Shown: positions 8,333 to 15,912 of the stretch, piece after piece
Layout: every line of letters starts with the position of its first letter
How positions within the stretch are numbered: the stretch's first letter is position 1
From: Candidatus Latescibacterota bacterium
Lineage (GTDB): Bacteria > Latescibacterota > UBA2968 > UBA8231
Assembly: GCA_022827165.1 (NCBI GenBank)
Contig: JAJDTN010000032.1
Coordinates: 1-29,767, forward strand
Reading direction: 5' to 3'
Length of the DNA: 29,767 bases
Made by a program: the position numbers and the translations under genes
The notes under the pieces: model-generated
Seen by the model: the letters and a program-made list of their open reading frames with translations, nothing else
What the model was told of the DNA's origin: nothing
Database searches by the model: none

Positions 8333-9666
8333 GCCTCGAATCTCTGCCGCATGCCCTGCTCATCGAGGTTGCGGCCGATGAAGACGAGCTGATTGCGGCG
8401 GGGGGCGTCTCCCCATGGACGATCCGGCTGTCCGTCGAAGAGCATGTGAACCCCCTGAAAGACGAAGCGGCGCGACTCACCCGCGAGGCTGATGAAGCCC
8501 TTCATCCGGAAGATGTCCACCCCGCGCTCACCGAGCAGTTCGCCAAGCCAGGCGTTGAGCCTGTCGGGATCGACATCGCCCTCTGCCTCGATGGCGATGG
8601 AGCCGACTTCGTCGTCGTGCTCGTGCTGTGCGACCCAGGTGCGCTCGACCTCCTGCCTGATGGCCGTTCCTTCCGCGTTCGTCAGTTGGAGATCGAACTC
8701 TGCCGCGGTGTGCTGGGCGTAGAGGCCAACCCGCGCCTGTGCATCGACTTCCAGGAAGAACGACTTGCGCCCCGGGGAATCGAGGGGAAGGTTCACATGC
8801 TCTCCGACAGGGATCTCCTTCCCCGGGCGAATGAGCTGCGCAGGTTCGGCGTAGCGCCGCACGCACCACTCCGCACCCTCACGGAGGGCCGCGTCATCCG
8901 TGCCCTGGCCGGAGACGACGACGAGGGACATCGCCGGATCCGGTCCATCGGCGAGGCTGAGTTCGTAGCGGCCGGCATCGAGAGAATAGACTCCCGTCCA
9001 TTCGAAGGGGTACTCCGGCTCGAGGAAAGTGGGACGACGCTCGAGGGCCTGGTCCAGGTCGAAGGCGCCGAGGTTGAGTACCGTGTCGACGGGGACGTTC
9101 GCCCGCTCGCCGCGCACGACCCGCGCCATTCGGTTCATCTCCCGGAGCCGGGCTTCGAGCCTGTCGAGGGCCTCGCCGTCGACGAGGTCCGTCTTGTTGA
9201 GCAGGAGAATATCCGCGAAGGCGATCTGCTCCGTGCTTTCGTCGCTCCGGCCGAGCTGTTGCTCGATGTGGGCTGCATCGACGAGCGTGACGATCCCGTC
9301 GAGGGAGTACTCGGCGCGAATCTCGTCGTCCATGAAGAAGGTCTGGGCCACCGGGCCGGGATCGGCGAGGCCCGTGGTCTCCACCAGCACATAGTCGAAC
9401 TTGTCGCGGCGCTTCATGAGATTGCCGAGGACGCGGATCAGGTCTCCGCGCACCGTGCAGCAGATGCAGCCGTTCGACATCTCGAAGATCTCTTCGTCAG
9501 CGTCGATGACGAGGGCCTGATCGATGCCGACCTCGCCGTACTCGTTCTCGATCACGGCAATGCGCTTGCCGTGCTCCTCACTCAGGATCCGGTTGAGCAG
9601 GGTCGTCTTGCCGGAGCCGAGGAAGCCGGTGAGGATCGTTACGGGTACCGTTGGAGGCGTGTCCAT
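8320..9666 (-). CDS. COG0523/CobW-family GTPase (putative metal chaperone)
   Basis: 448 residues. Walker A GFLGSGKT at 14-21, the family's metal-binding CICC at 67-70 (CxCC), ETTG at 96-99 and the guanine-specificity NKTD at 157-160 are all intact. The C-terminal CobW_C domain (about 354-440) follows a HEHDDE cluster at 348-353. Between the G domain and CobW_C lies an extra region of about 120 residues (222-345) not found in short members such as YjiA. COG0523 proteins are GTP-driven metallochaperones, and one subset is tied to Zur regulation and zinc shortage. The gene begins inside the end of the ECF gene and overlaps the WD40 gene, so tight co-expression with a metal importer is expected. 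Zinc is the likeliest metal, cobalt the alternative. Confidence 0.92.
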   Translation of the reverse strand: MDTPPTVPVTILTGFLGSGKTTLLNRILSEEHGKRIAVIENEYGEVGIDQALVIDADEEIFEMSNGCICCTVRGDLIRVLGNLMKRRDKFDYVLVETTGLADPGPVAQTFFMDDEIRAEYSLDGIVTLVDAAHIEQQLGRSDESTEQIAFADILLLNKTDLVDGEALDRLEARLREMNRMARVVRGERANVPVDTVLNLGAFDLDQALERRPTFLEPEYPFEWTGVYSLDAGRYELSLADGPDPAMSLVVVSGQGTDDAALREGAEWCVRRYAEPAQLIRPGKEIPVGEHVNLPLDSPGRKSFFLEVDAQARVGLYAQHTAAEFDLQLTNAEGTAIRQEVERTWVAQHEHDDEVGSIAIEAEGDVDPDRLNAWLGELLGERGVDIFRMKGFISLAGESRRFVFQGVHMLFDGQPDRPWGDAPRRNQLVFIGRNLDEQGMRQRFEACLT

Positions 9667-11026
9667 CTAATGCTCCTGGGTGAGTGATGTGCCGAACGGC
9701 GAGACCAGCCCGGATGAGCCACGGTTCCGACAGCCCTTCCGCCCTGGACCCATCGAAGAGCAGCCGCCGGTCTCGCAGCAAGACGACGCGCGTTGCCCGG
9801 GACGGCAGTGAGTGAAGGTCGTGGGTTGCCCAGACGCACGCGGCCCCGGTCCGGCGAACGGACTCCTCCACGAGCGCGCGCAGCTCATGGGCGGCGACGG
9901 GATCGAGCCCGGCCGTGGGCTCGTCGAGGAGCAGCAACGCGGGCTCGAGCACCAGGAGACCGGCGAGGGCGACCCGGCGCTGCTCGCCAAAACTGAGCTG
10001 ATGACACGGTCGCTCCAGCAGATGGTCTATGCGCAAGGCCATCGCCACCTCGCGGGATCGACGCCGCGCCTCGCCTGCTTCGACGCCGCGATGAAGCAGG
10101 CCCCAGGCAATGTCCTCGGCCGCGGTGCTCGCGATGAAGTGGTGTTCGGGGTTCTGGCCGAGAAGCGCCACGCGTCCGTCGAGCCGGGTGCGGAGCGTCC
10201 CATCGGGCGGCACCTGGTTTCCGAGGCGAGTCATGGTCCCTTGGGCGGGTCCGTCGAGCCCCGCCAGGAGGCGCAACAAGCTCGACTTCCCGGCTCCACT
10301 TGGCCCGCACACCAGCAGCCACTCTGCTCTTCCCAGGCGCAGTCCGAGCTGCTCCAGCACCCGCTGCCCACCGCGTTCGACGTCGATGGCATCGAGGTGG
10401 ACGCCGTCATGAGCCCGAGTCTCTTCGCACGGGGCGCCGCGCAGCAGTGCGTTTTCCTCGGCACCTTCGAGGCGCGCGAAGGCATGCAGGGCCCCTTCGC
10501 CGAGCAGCGGTCCCCAGGCGGCCAGAGGCAAACGCGATGACCCCAGGCGGAGGCGGGCCGCGTCACGCCGCTGGACCCACTCGCGCTGGGTGAGAACACC
10601 GTGCATGAGCGCGTGGTCGAGGCTGGCCACGACGTCCTCGGGAATCCGCAGCCGGAGCAGGAGTTGCCGAAGCGACGCCCAGTCAACCTGGGTGCCAAGC
10701 CAGAGGACCCAGATGACGCCGCACAGGACCCGGAGGCTCGTCTGGACGATGACGTCCGCGTTGGATTCCAGGACAACCCCGCCAAGCAGTGCGAGGGCCA
10801 CGAGGGCCAGGGCCCACGCGAGGGCCGGCTCGATCCTTCGGCGTCCGCGGGCCCTCGCCAACAGCAGCAGCCCCGCGCCGAGCCCCGAGCCGACCAGGGA
10901 CAAGGTGATACTGCGGGTGCCCGCGTTGACGATCAGTACGCTGCTGGTCAGCGCGATAGCCAGGGCCGCGACCCACAGCGGTTGGCGGCGCTCGAAGAAC
11001 AGAGCGTGGTCAGCGTGGAGGTGCAT
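9578..11026 (-). CDS. Fused ECF transporter: EcfT (CbiQ-like) membrane part plus EcfA (CbiO-like) ATPase
   Basis: 482 residues. The first 115 residues hold about four hydrophobic segments, followed by a CbiQ-type cytoplasmic coupling region (about 118-195, with RRDAARLRLG). An ABC ATPase then follows: Walker A GPSGAGKS 241-248, Q-loop Gln 291 (GQNPEHHF), signature LSFGE 344-348, Walker B with DEPTAGLD about 364-375, and H-loop His 402 (ATHD). EcfT and EcfA are normally separate proteins. The N-terminus (MHLHADH) is His-rich. It overlaps the CbiM-type gene by 17 bases at its start and the GTPase gene by 89 bases at its end. The last 40 residues (after about LIRAGL) are low-complexity and may be read-through of a shifted end. 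Function: energising uptake of a transition metal. Confidence 0.88.
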   Translation of the reverse strand: MHLHADHALFFERRQPLWVAALAIALTSSVLIVNAGTRSITLSLVGSGLGAGLLLLARARGRRRIEPALAWALALVALALLGGVVLESNADVIVQTSLRVLCGVIWVLWLGTQVDWASLRQLLLRLRIPEDVVASLDHALMHGVLTQREWVQRRDAARLRLGSSRLPLAAWGPLLGEGALHAFARLEGAEENALLRGAPCEETRAHDGVHLDAIDVERGGQRVLEQLGLRLGRAEWLLVCGPSGAGKSSLLRLLAGLDGPAQGTMTRLGNQVPPDGTLRTRLDGRVALLGQNPEHHFIASTAAEDIAWGLLHRGVEAGEARRRSREVAMALRIDHLLERPCHQLSFGEQRRVALAGLLVLEPALLLLDEPTAGLDPVAAHELRALVEESVRRTGAACVWATHDLHSLPSRATRVVLLRDRRLLFDGSRAEGLSEPWLIRAGLAVRHITHPGALDGHASNGTRNDPHRLPRLRQDDPAQPDPE

Positions 11027-11933
11027 CGCGCCCTCCTCCGAGCACTCGTTCCCAGGCGCGCCCCGCGATGAATCCCATCCCGAAGAGTATGAGGATCGAC
11101 ATGGCGAGCCCGGTCTCGCCCTGGCTCAGGTCGACGACGCTCTCGGTGGGCGGCCGCCCCGCCCCCGCGGCGGTCGCACCGAACACGGTTCCGTCGATGC
11201 CTTCATAGCCACATCCCGGCAGGCCGGTCACGAGCAACAGAAGCATGACGGACGCAGCGGGCGCGGGCACCGTGCGAAGCCTCCTCAGCGAGTCCGGCAG
11301 GAGGCCCGGCCGGCGCGCGGCCAACAGCCGTACGATGCCGACGGAGGCGACGGCTTCGAGAACCGCCAGGGGAACCTGGACAGGGGCAAACCCGAGGAGC
11401 ACCGCGCCGAAGGTCGTGACATGCGCCGTTACATCGGACAACGCCACGGCGAGCACCACGGCGTCGGCAACGTATACGCTCAGGCCGCCGACGCCGCATG
11501 CGAGAGCCAGGCCGAGAGCCCCGTCTGCACCGAGTCGCCGCAGCAAGGCCCAGAGCCCGACGGTCGCCAGGGGCCCCAGCAGTCCGAGTGTCAGGGTGTT
11601 GACCCCCAGCGTCGTGAGCCCGCCGTGAGCGAAGAACACCGCCTGCAGCAGGAGCACGAAGAACGTGGGCCACACGATGCGGCGGACGCCGACGACCAAG
11701 GCGAGGACCGGCGTAAGGCAGATGTGACTGGTTGCGCCCACGATGGGGACCGGCAGCGGCAGCAGAGTGCCGGCAAAGAGCAGGCTCGTGACGCCCGCCA
11801 TGACGAACGAGGACGACGGTGTGTCGCGTCGAGCTCGTTGCTCGCCGCGAAGGCTCCAAGCGACAGTGGGTGCGGCCAGGGCGCTCCACCCGATGGCCTG
11901 GCTGAGGGGAAGCACCCCTTCTGCCAGATGCAT
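11010..11933 (-). CDS. CbiM-type metal-binding permease with C-terminal CbiN-like segment
   Basis: 307 residues, strongly hydrophobic with about eight membrane segments. It starts MHLAEGVLP, matching the MHIMEG-type start of CbiM/NikM, where the free amino terminus and His2 bind the metal in known Ni/Co structures. The third ligand region corresponds to TSH with His70. FFAHGGLTTLGVNTLT (100-115) is also family-typical. After a Cys/Gly-rich loop, residues about 226-295 form two membrane segments flanking a soluble stretch, like CbiN/NikN fused in frame. It is the substrate-binding S/M component for the fused EcfT-EcfA encoded next (17-base overlap). The Fur-family regulator lies 36 bases upstream. 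The metal cannot be decided from the sequence. Confidence 0.9.
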   Translation of the reverse strand: MHLAEGVLPLSQAIGWSALAAPTVAWSLRGEQRARRDTPSSSFVMAGVTSLLFAGTLLPLPVPIVGATSHICLTPVLALVVGVRRIVWPTFFVLLLQAVFFAHGGLTTLGVNTLTLGLLGPLATVGLWALLRRLGADGALGLALACGVGGLSVYVADAVVLAVALSDVTAHVTTFGAVLLGFAPVQVPLAVLEAVASVGIVRLLAARRPGLLPDSLRRLRTVPAPAASVMLLLLVTGLPGCGYEGIDGTVFGATAAGAGRPPTESVVDLSQGETGLAMSILILFGMGFIAGRAWERVLGGGRDAPPR

Positions 11934-11969
11934 CAGCGCCCTCCCCGGCAGGGGCCGACGCGACGACCG

Positions 11970-12338
11970 TCAGGCCTCATGGGCACACGCATCGCAGGTT
12001 CCGAGCAACACCACCTCATGTCCGGTCATCCGAAACCCGTCCGGAACCAGGGACTCGAGGCCCTCGACGCAACCGAAGAGGTCGAAGGCGTGGTCGCAGG
12101 TCGAGCACAGAAAGTGATGGTGATGCTCGCGGTCCTTGGGCTCGTAGCGAACGCCGCCGCCCAATCCCTCCACCGGCTCCAGCGTGCCTTCCTCGACACC
12201 CCGTTGGAGAGCGCGGTATACCGTGGCGAGGCCGACACCCGTTCCGCTCAGGCGGCTCCACAGTTCCCTGGCCGACAGGGGACCGTCCGCCTCGACAAGG
12301 GCTCGGAATACGATCAGCTGCTGCTTGGCTCTTTGCAT
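11970..12338 (-). CDS. Fur-family metalloregulator, probably Zur
   Basis: 122 residues. The N-terminal winged helix includes GVGLATVYRALQRGVEEG, the family's DNA-recognition helix. The dimerisation domain begins with HHHH at 72-75, has CSTC at 78-81 and a second pair CDAC at 115-118, the structural zinc site of Fur/Zur/PerR proteins. Slightly short for the family, with a trimmed N-terminus. It is the first gene of the minus-strand metal operon, so it most likely represses the operon including itself. Zur rather than Fur is favoured by the COG0523 and ECF partners, but Nur/Cur-like (nickel or cobalt) sensing cannot be excluded. The ATG at 12338 has no Shine-Dalgarno and sits 7 bases after a -10 box. 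Confidence 0.88.
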   Translation of the reverse strand: MQRAKQQLIVFRALVEADGPLSARELWSRLSGTGVGLATVYRALQRGVEEGTLEPVEGLGGGVRYEPKDREHHHHFLCSTCDHAFDLFGCVEGLESLVPDGFRMTGHEVVLLGTCDACAHEA

Positions 12339-12340
12339 GG

Positions 12341-12361
12341 GAGAAATGATAATCGCTTCTC
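12341..12361. promoter_or_regulatory. Imperfect 21-bp palindrome, candidate Fur/Zur operator
   Basis: GAGAAATGATAATCGCTTCTC reads as GAGAA-nn-GAT-n-ATC-nn-TTCTC: 16 of 20 paired positions are symmetric. It covers the -10 box and part of the spacer of the operon promoter, ideal for repression. AT-rich GATAAT-type cores are usual for Fur-family boxes. Binding itself is inferred. Confidence 0.6.
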
Positions 12362-12373
12362 AGTTATTGTCAA
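12346..12373 (-). promoter_or_regulatory. Promoter of the metal operon, apparently leaderless
   Basis: Reading the minus strand: TTGACA (12373-12368), a 16-base spacer, TATCAT (12351-12346), then 7 bases (TTCTCCC) and the ATG of the Fur-family gene. A perfect -35 and a 5/6 -10 place the transcription start at or within a base or two of the ATG, with no room for a ribosome-binding site, so the first gene is probably translated from a leaderless mRNA. Confidence 0.7.
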
Positions 12374-12444
12374 GACTTCTCTCGCGCCAGGCCGCGCTAG
12401 GCGCCGTCCCCTTCAGCCCGAACCCCGGACTTCGACCCCGGCGG

Positions 12445-13737
12445 CTACGGCTTGGTCACCTCCACGTGCCAAGTGTACTCCGCGGAGCCGTTGGCGTTCC
12501 CGGCGCGGCAGGTCACCCGGTGCCGGCCCGGAGTCTCCGCCGCAAAGCGCAGGGACGCGCCCTCCCCGGGGATCGCCTTCCCGTCGGCCGACCAGGAGAA
12601 CCGCAGGTCCGGATCCTCGACCTCGGCCACCGGCAGCTCCGCGCACCCGATGTGGCGATAGACCCCGTCCGGGTCCTGCTGACGGGAGCCGTCGGGGGCG
12701 GTCCAGCCGTCGTCGAGGTCGCGGGCGGAGTAGTACATCAGGTAGCGGCCCGGCAGCTTCAGCACGTGGGGGGTGGAGGTGTAACGGCCGTCGAAGGCGT
12801 CCCGGTCGTCGCTCGGCGGGAAGATGGGCATGTCGTTCTGGTAGTACCAGGTACGGCCGTCGTGGGTGCGCCCGAAGGAGATGTCGAAGAACCCGCCGGC
12901 CCGGTGGCCGCCGAACCACATGGCCAGCCCGCCCCGGTCGCGCATGACGAAGGGATAGACGCAGGAGCGGTAGATGCCGCCGTAACGGACGGCGTCTCCC
13001 TCCGGCTCCCAGCGCAGACCGTCGGCGGAGCGGAAGGAGGCGATGTTCAGGGTCGCCTTCAGGTCGGGATCGTCCCGTGAGGGTGCGTTCACCCACATCC
13101 GGTACGTGCCGTCGTCCAGCTTCAGCACGCACGGCCGTCTGCCCGTCCTCAGCACCGGCCCGGGGTGGAAGGTCCACGAGATCCCGTCCGGACTCTCGCC
13201 GTACCCCACCCGCTGGTTGAGGTACGGGGCGCCTTCCGTATCGACGGTGTCCACGGCGGTGAACCACATCTTGTAGATCCGGTCCTGCAGGTCGTAGAGG
13301 ACGTGGGGCGTCTGGAACCTGTGCCCCCAGGGGATGGCATCGTCGGTGACGATGGGGTTGCGCGGCGACTCCTCCCAGAGCAGTCCGTCCGAAGACTCGG
13401 CGTATCCCAGGTGGATGTACGAAGGCGAGCGCGCGTGATCGGAGCTGCCCACGTACCACATCTTGAAGAGGCCGTCGGCGCGGAGCACGCAGGGCATGTA
13501 GAGGATCACCCGGCACCAGTCCTGGTGCGTGTCGCCCGCCGAGAGGATCGGCCCGGGAAGGCGGCGCCACTCCTGCCTGCCGGGCAGGCGCTGACAGGGC
13601 TCCAGCTCCAGGCGCAGATCCACACATTTCCCGGTTCTCGCCGAAACGGTCGGACCGGTGGGATCGACCCCGATGATACGGGGGACATGCCAGGCCGAGG
13701 CCTTCGGGACAGGTTCAGTCAACTGTATCGCCGCCAA
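12445..13737 (-). CDS. Glycosidase-like five-bladed beta-propeller protein with C-terminal Ig-like domain
   Basis: 430 residues if translation starts at TTG 13737, which has an AGGA nine bases upstream; the upstream in-frame stop is close and there is no earlier ATG. The body repeats aromatic blade motifs (FKMWYVG, YKMWFTA, YRMWVNA, LAMWFGG, YLMYYSA), each followed by GYAESSDGLLWEE-type strands, as in GH43/GH32/GH130-like propeller hydrolases. Residues about 380-430 look like an Ig fold (FSWSADGKAIPG, then YTWHVEV). No signal peptide is visible, so it is either cytoplasmic or the true N-terminus is misread. Substrate unknown, probably a glycan or glycoside. It is followed on the same strand by the metal operon, which has its own promoter. 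Confidence 0.75.
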   Translation of the reverse strand: MAAIQLTEPVPKASAWHVPRIIGVDPTGPTVSARTGKCVDLRLELEPCQRLPGRQEWRRLPGPILSAGDTHQDWCRVILYMPCVLRADGLFKMWYVGSSDHARSPSYIHLGYAESSDGLLWEESPRNPIVTDDAIPWGHRFQTPHVLYDLQDRIYKMWFTAVDTVDTEGAPYLNQRVGYGESPDGISWTFHPGPVLRTGRRPCVLKLDDGTYRMWVNAPSRDDPDLKATLNIASFRSADGLRWEPEGDAVRYGGIYRSCVYPFVMRDRGGLAMWFGGHRAGGFFDISFGRTHDGRTWYYQNDMPIFPPSDDRDAFDGRYTSTPHVLKLPGRYLMYYSARDLDDGWTAPDGSRQQDPDGVYRHIGCAELPVAEVEDPDLRFSWSADGKAIPGEGASLRFAAETPGRHRVTCRAGNANGSAEYTWHVEVTKP

Positions 13738-13968
13738 GGCGCGCGGTCCTACGCCAGTCCACTGGCGCGCCGGAGAGCTGCGCTACCACGGCGCCTACCG
13801 CCCGAGTGTCGAGGCCCTGGCTCACCTCGGATGCCCCGCCGGAAGCCGGTCCGTCCGTGAAGCGCTATCGATCCGTCAGGGCGAGCGGCCCCGTCGCCAA
13901 CCTCGCATGCCAGGCCCGCCGTCACGGCGAAGGGCCTGACGTCCGCCAGGGCCGTGCGGCCCCCGCCA

Positions 13969-14781
13969 TCAACCCTGGGAGCCCTCTCCGTCTTTCAGAG
14001 CCGCCGCCTTCTTCCCCAGCTCGGGAAGCGCCTCCGTGATCGTCCGCAGGCGGGGCCGGGCCAGGAGGGCGGGATCGACGTCGAAGGCGTGGCCCGCGTA
14101 GTGCTTCATCGAGCGCAGCTTGGCCTCGGTGTCGGGCGGGGTGACGAACTTGAAGGCGACGTAGCGGCGCTCGGGGAACTTGCCGTAGGCGGAGTGGAAG
14201 AGGCTGTGGTGGAAGTAGACCACGTCGCCGGGGATCGTCTCCAGGGGGCAGCAGGGGACCTCCTCGCCCCCGTCCAGCCCGAAGCTGTCGCCGACGGTGC
14301 CGTCCTTGAAGTGGTTGGCCTGCAGGGGCCAGAGCCACTCGTGGAAGGGCATGCGGTGGGAGCCGGGGATCACCCGCAGCGCGCCCTGGTCGCGGGTGGT
14401 GGGCGCCAGGTAGACCATCATCTTGAGGCGCCGGTACTCGGTCTCGGCGGATCCCGGCCTGTCGGCGTGCCAGTTGTGCTCCCCGTCGTTGGCTCCGTCC
14501 TTGTTGCCCTCCGAGCCCGACCACAGGAAACCGGGGCCCAGCAGGTCGGAGGCGACGCCGAAGATGCGGTCGTCCTCCGCCAGGTCCAGCAGCCGGGGGC
14601 TGCGCTCGACGAACTTCCCCATGCTCTGGGGCCGGCCGTCGTCGGGCTCCCCGCCCCGGTCCTCGCGCCACAACTCGTCGGCGGCTTCGGTGATCTCGGC
14701 CATCTCCTGCGCGGAGAAGATCTGCCTCAGGCAGAGGAAGCCGAAGACGTCGAAGTGCTGCAGTTGTTTAGGCGTCAGCAT
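13969..14781 (-). CDS. Phytanoyl-CoA dioxygenase (PhyH) family Fe(II)/2-oxoglutarate oxygenase
   Basis: 270 residues from ATG 14781, chosen because GGAGAG precedes it by 7 bases and the protein starts with the family-typical LTPKQLQHFDVFGFLCL; the frame is open much further upstream but there it runs antisense to the toxin-antitoxin genes. The iron facial triad is visible as H105-x-D107 (WHADRPG) and a distal His about 196 (LFHSAYG), with a 2-oxoglutarate-binding Arg shortly after (PERRY). DQGALRVIPGSH (131-142) is also characteristic. Expected to hydroxylate a small organic substrate, cytoplasmic. The substrate cannot be predicted, since bacterial PhyH paralogues act on many compounds. Confidence 0.88.
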   Translation of the reverse strand: MLTPKQLQHFDVFGFLCLRQIFSAQEMAEITEAADELWREDRGGEPDDGRPQSMGKFVERSPRLLDLAEDDRIFGVASDLLGPGFLWSGSEGNKDGANDGEHNWHADRPGSAETEYRRLKMMVYLAPTTRDQGALRVIPGSHRMPFHEWLWPLQANHFKDGTVGDSFGLDGGEEVPCCPLETIPGDVVYFHHSLFHSAYGKFPERRYVAFKFVTPPDTEAKLRSMKHYAGHAFDVDPALLARPRLRTITEALPELGKKAAALKDGEGSQG

Positions 14782-14900
14782 GGGAGGTCTCTCCGGTGGT
14801 GTGTGCGAGGATCGGCAGAATAGAGGAGGGGCCCGCCAGGGCCAACCGGCATCTTGAGGGCCCGCGGCCGTCTGTCCGAGTCGCGGGTGGAGGGTCAGGA

Positions 14901-14928
14901 TTGACAGGGGAATCACAAGAGGTATGCT
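14901..14928 (+). promoter_or_regulatory. Promoter of the MNT/HEPN pair
   Basis: TTGACA at 14901-14906, 16-base spacer, TATGCT at 14923-14928 (followed by AAT). The start codon is at 14953, preceded by GGAG and GGGAG at 14942-14951. The spacing and perfect -35 make it a good housekeeping-type promoter. Confidence 0.55.
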
Positions 14929-14952
14929 AATCGCGTTCACCGGAGAGGGAGT

Positions 14953-15336
14953 ATGGCTGTCGATACGGCCGCCGCCGCCCGCTGGGTTGTCAGCCGGCAC
15001 GAGCGGCGGCGCGAGGCTCTTCACCGGCGGTTGCAGTCGGCGCAGCGAGATGCCGCCCGGATCATCTCCGCCATTGCCGCGGAGTACCGGCCCCTGCGCA
15101 TTTTCCAGTGGGGATCCCTCGTCCATACCGAACGCTTCTCGGAGATCTCGGACATCGACATCGCCCTCGAGGGGATGAGCTGCGACGAAGAGACCCTCGC
15201 CGCTATCCGCTCGCAGGCGGATTCGATGACCGACTTTCACGTCGACCTGGTCGTCATGGAGCGCCTCGATCCGGGAAGAGCCGACCTCATCCGGCGGTTC
15301 GGCGCAGTGGCATGGGAAGATGGAGACCCGGCCTGA
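14953..15336 (+). CDS. MNT-type nucleotidyltransferase (antitoxin of HEPN/MNT pair)
   Basis: 127 residues. The minimal nucleotidyltransferase signature is present: GS at 54-55 (FQWGSLVHTERF), then SDIDIAL with D67 and D69, and a third carboxylate at D98 (FHVDLVVM). The N-terminal helix is Arg-rich. In known MntA/HepT systems this enzyme AMPylates or otherwise adds nucleotides to the HEPN RNase partner and neutralises it. The downstream HEPN gene overlaps by 17 bases, the usual arrangement. Good GGAG/GGGAG ribosome-binding sequences and a promoter precede the ATG. Confidence 0.88.
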   Translation: MAVDTAAAARWVVSRHERRREALHRRLQSAQRDAARIISAIAAEYRPLRIFQWGSLVHTERFSEISDIDIALEGMSCDEETLAAIRSQADSMTDFHVDLVVMERLDPGRADLIRRFGAVAWEDGDPA

Positions 15337-15826
15337 ACACGGCATCGACGAGCTGATCGCCGAGCTCGCACAGGCACGGGAACGAGTAGAGGCCATCTAC
15401 TCGAAGCTCCGCCATGCCCGGGACACGACGCTGCCGCGCATCGGCCGCACCGATGACAGCGCCCTGGTCGTTGCCGGCTACCTCGAAACCTACTACACCG
15501 CCCTGGAGACCTTCTTCGTCCGGGTATCGGGGTACTTCGAGAACGGCCTGCCGCCGGGCCGGTGGCATGCGTTCCTGCTGGAAAAGATGAACCTCGAGAT
15601 CGAAGGCCTGCGCACGAAGGTGGTGGGGGACGGCAACCTCGTCCGCCTCCGCGAGCTGCTGCGTTTTCGCCACTTCCGCCGTTACTACGTCGAGATGGAA
15701 TACGACTGGGCCCGCATCGACTTCCTGCTGGCGACCCTGGACGGTGCCCATCCGGCGGTGCTGAACGATCTCGGGGCCTTCGGAGCGTTCCTGCGGGAAG
15801 TCCGGGGCCGCACCTCGCCGGAATAG
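15320..15826 (+). CDS. HEPN-domain (HepT-like) ribonuclease toxin
   Basis: 168 residues, all-helical in appearance. The catalytic RX4-6H motif can be read at 111-118 (R, six residues, H) inside RELLRFRHFRRYY, with Tyr at +4/+5, the pattern of the HepT-like subgroup with FRH...Y. It starts 17 bases inside the MNT gene, giving translational coupling and the antitoxin-first order. HEPN proteins of this type cleave RNA and are controlled by their MNT partner through the conserved Tyr. The pair probably acts in stress or phage response. It sits between two PhyH genes, as an accessory insertion would. Confidence 0.85.
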   Translation: METRPEHGIDELIAELAQARERVEAIYSKLRHARDTTLPRIGRTDDSALVVAGYLETYYTALETFFVRVSGYFENGLPPGRWHAFLLEKMNLEIEGLRTKVVGDGNLVRLRELLRFRHFRRYYVEMEYDWARIDFLLATLDGAHPAVLNDLGAFGAFLREVRGRTSPE

Positions 15827-15912
15827 TTGCCAGGCGCTTCAAGCGGGGTCCGAACGGCACCATGTTCGGCGCTCCCGTTCCGCGGGCGTCCAACGCAAGG
15901 AACCGCTGCCCC

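Noticed and set aside
10590..12947. 785-codon open frame on the plus strand opposite the ECF, CbiM and regulator genes
   Set aside because: Low-complexity Arg/Pro/Gln-rich, crosses several real genes with clear motifs on the other strand.
13738..13968. Possible small gene between the propeller protein and the first PhyH gene
   Set aside because: Short frames are Arg/Pro-rich without a ribosome-binding site or family resemblance; nothing supported in this stretch.
14782..15396. N-terminal extension of the first PhyH gene over the toxin-antitoxin genes
   Set aside because: The family N-terminus and a good ribosome-binding site are at 14781; the extension is antisense to intact MNT and HEPN genes.
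15562..15912. N-terminal extension of the second PhyH gene inside the HEPN gene
   Set aside because: Arg/Pro-rich out-of-frame reading; the conserved start is at 15913.
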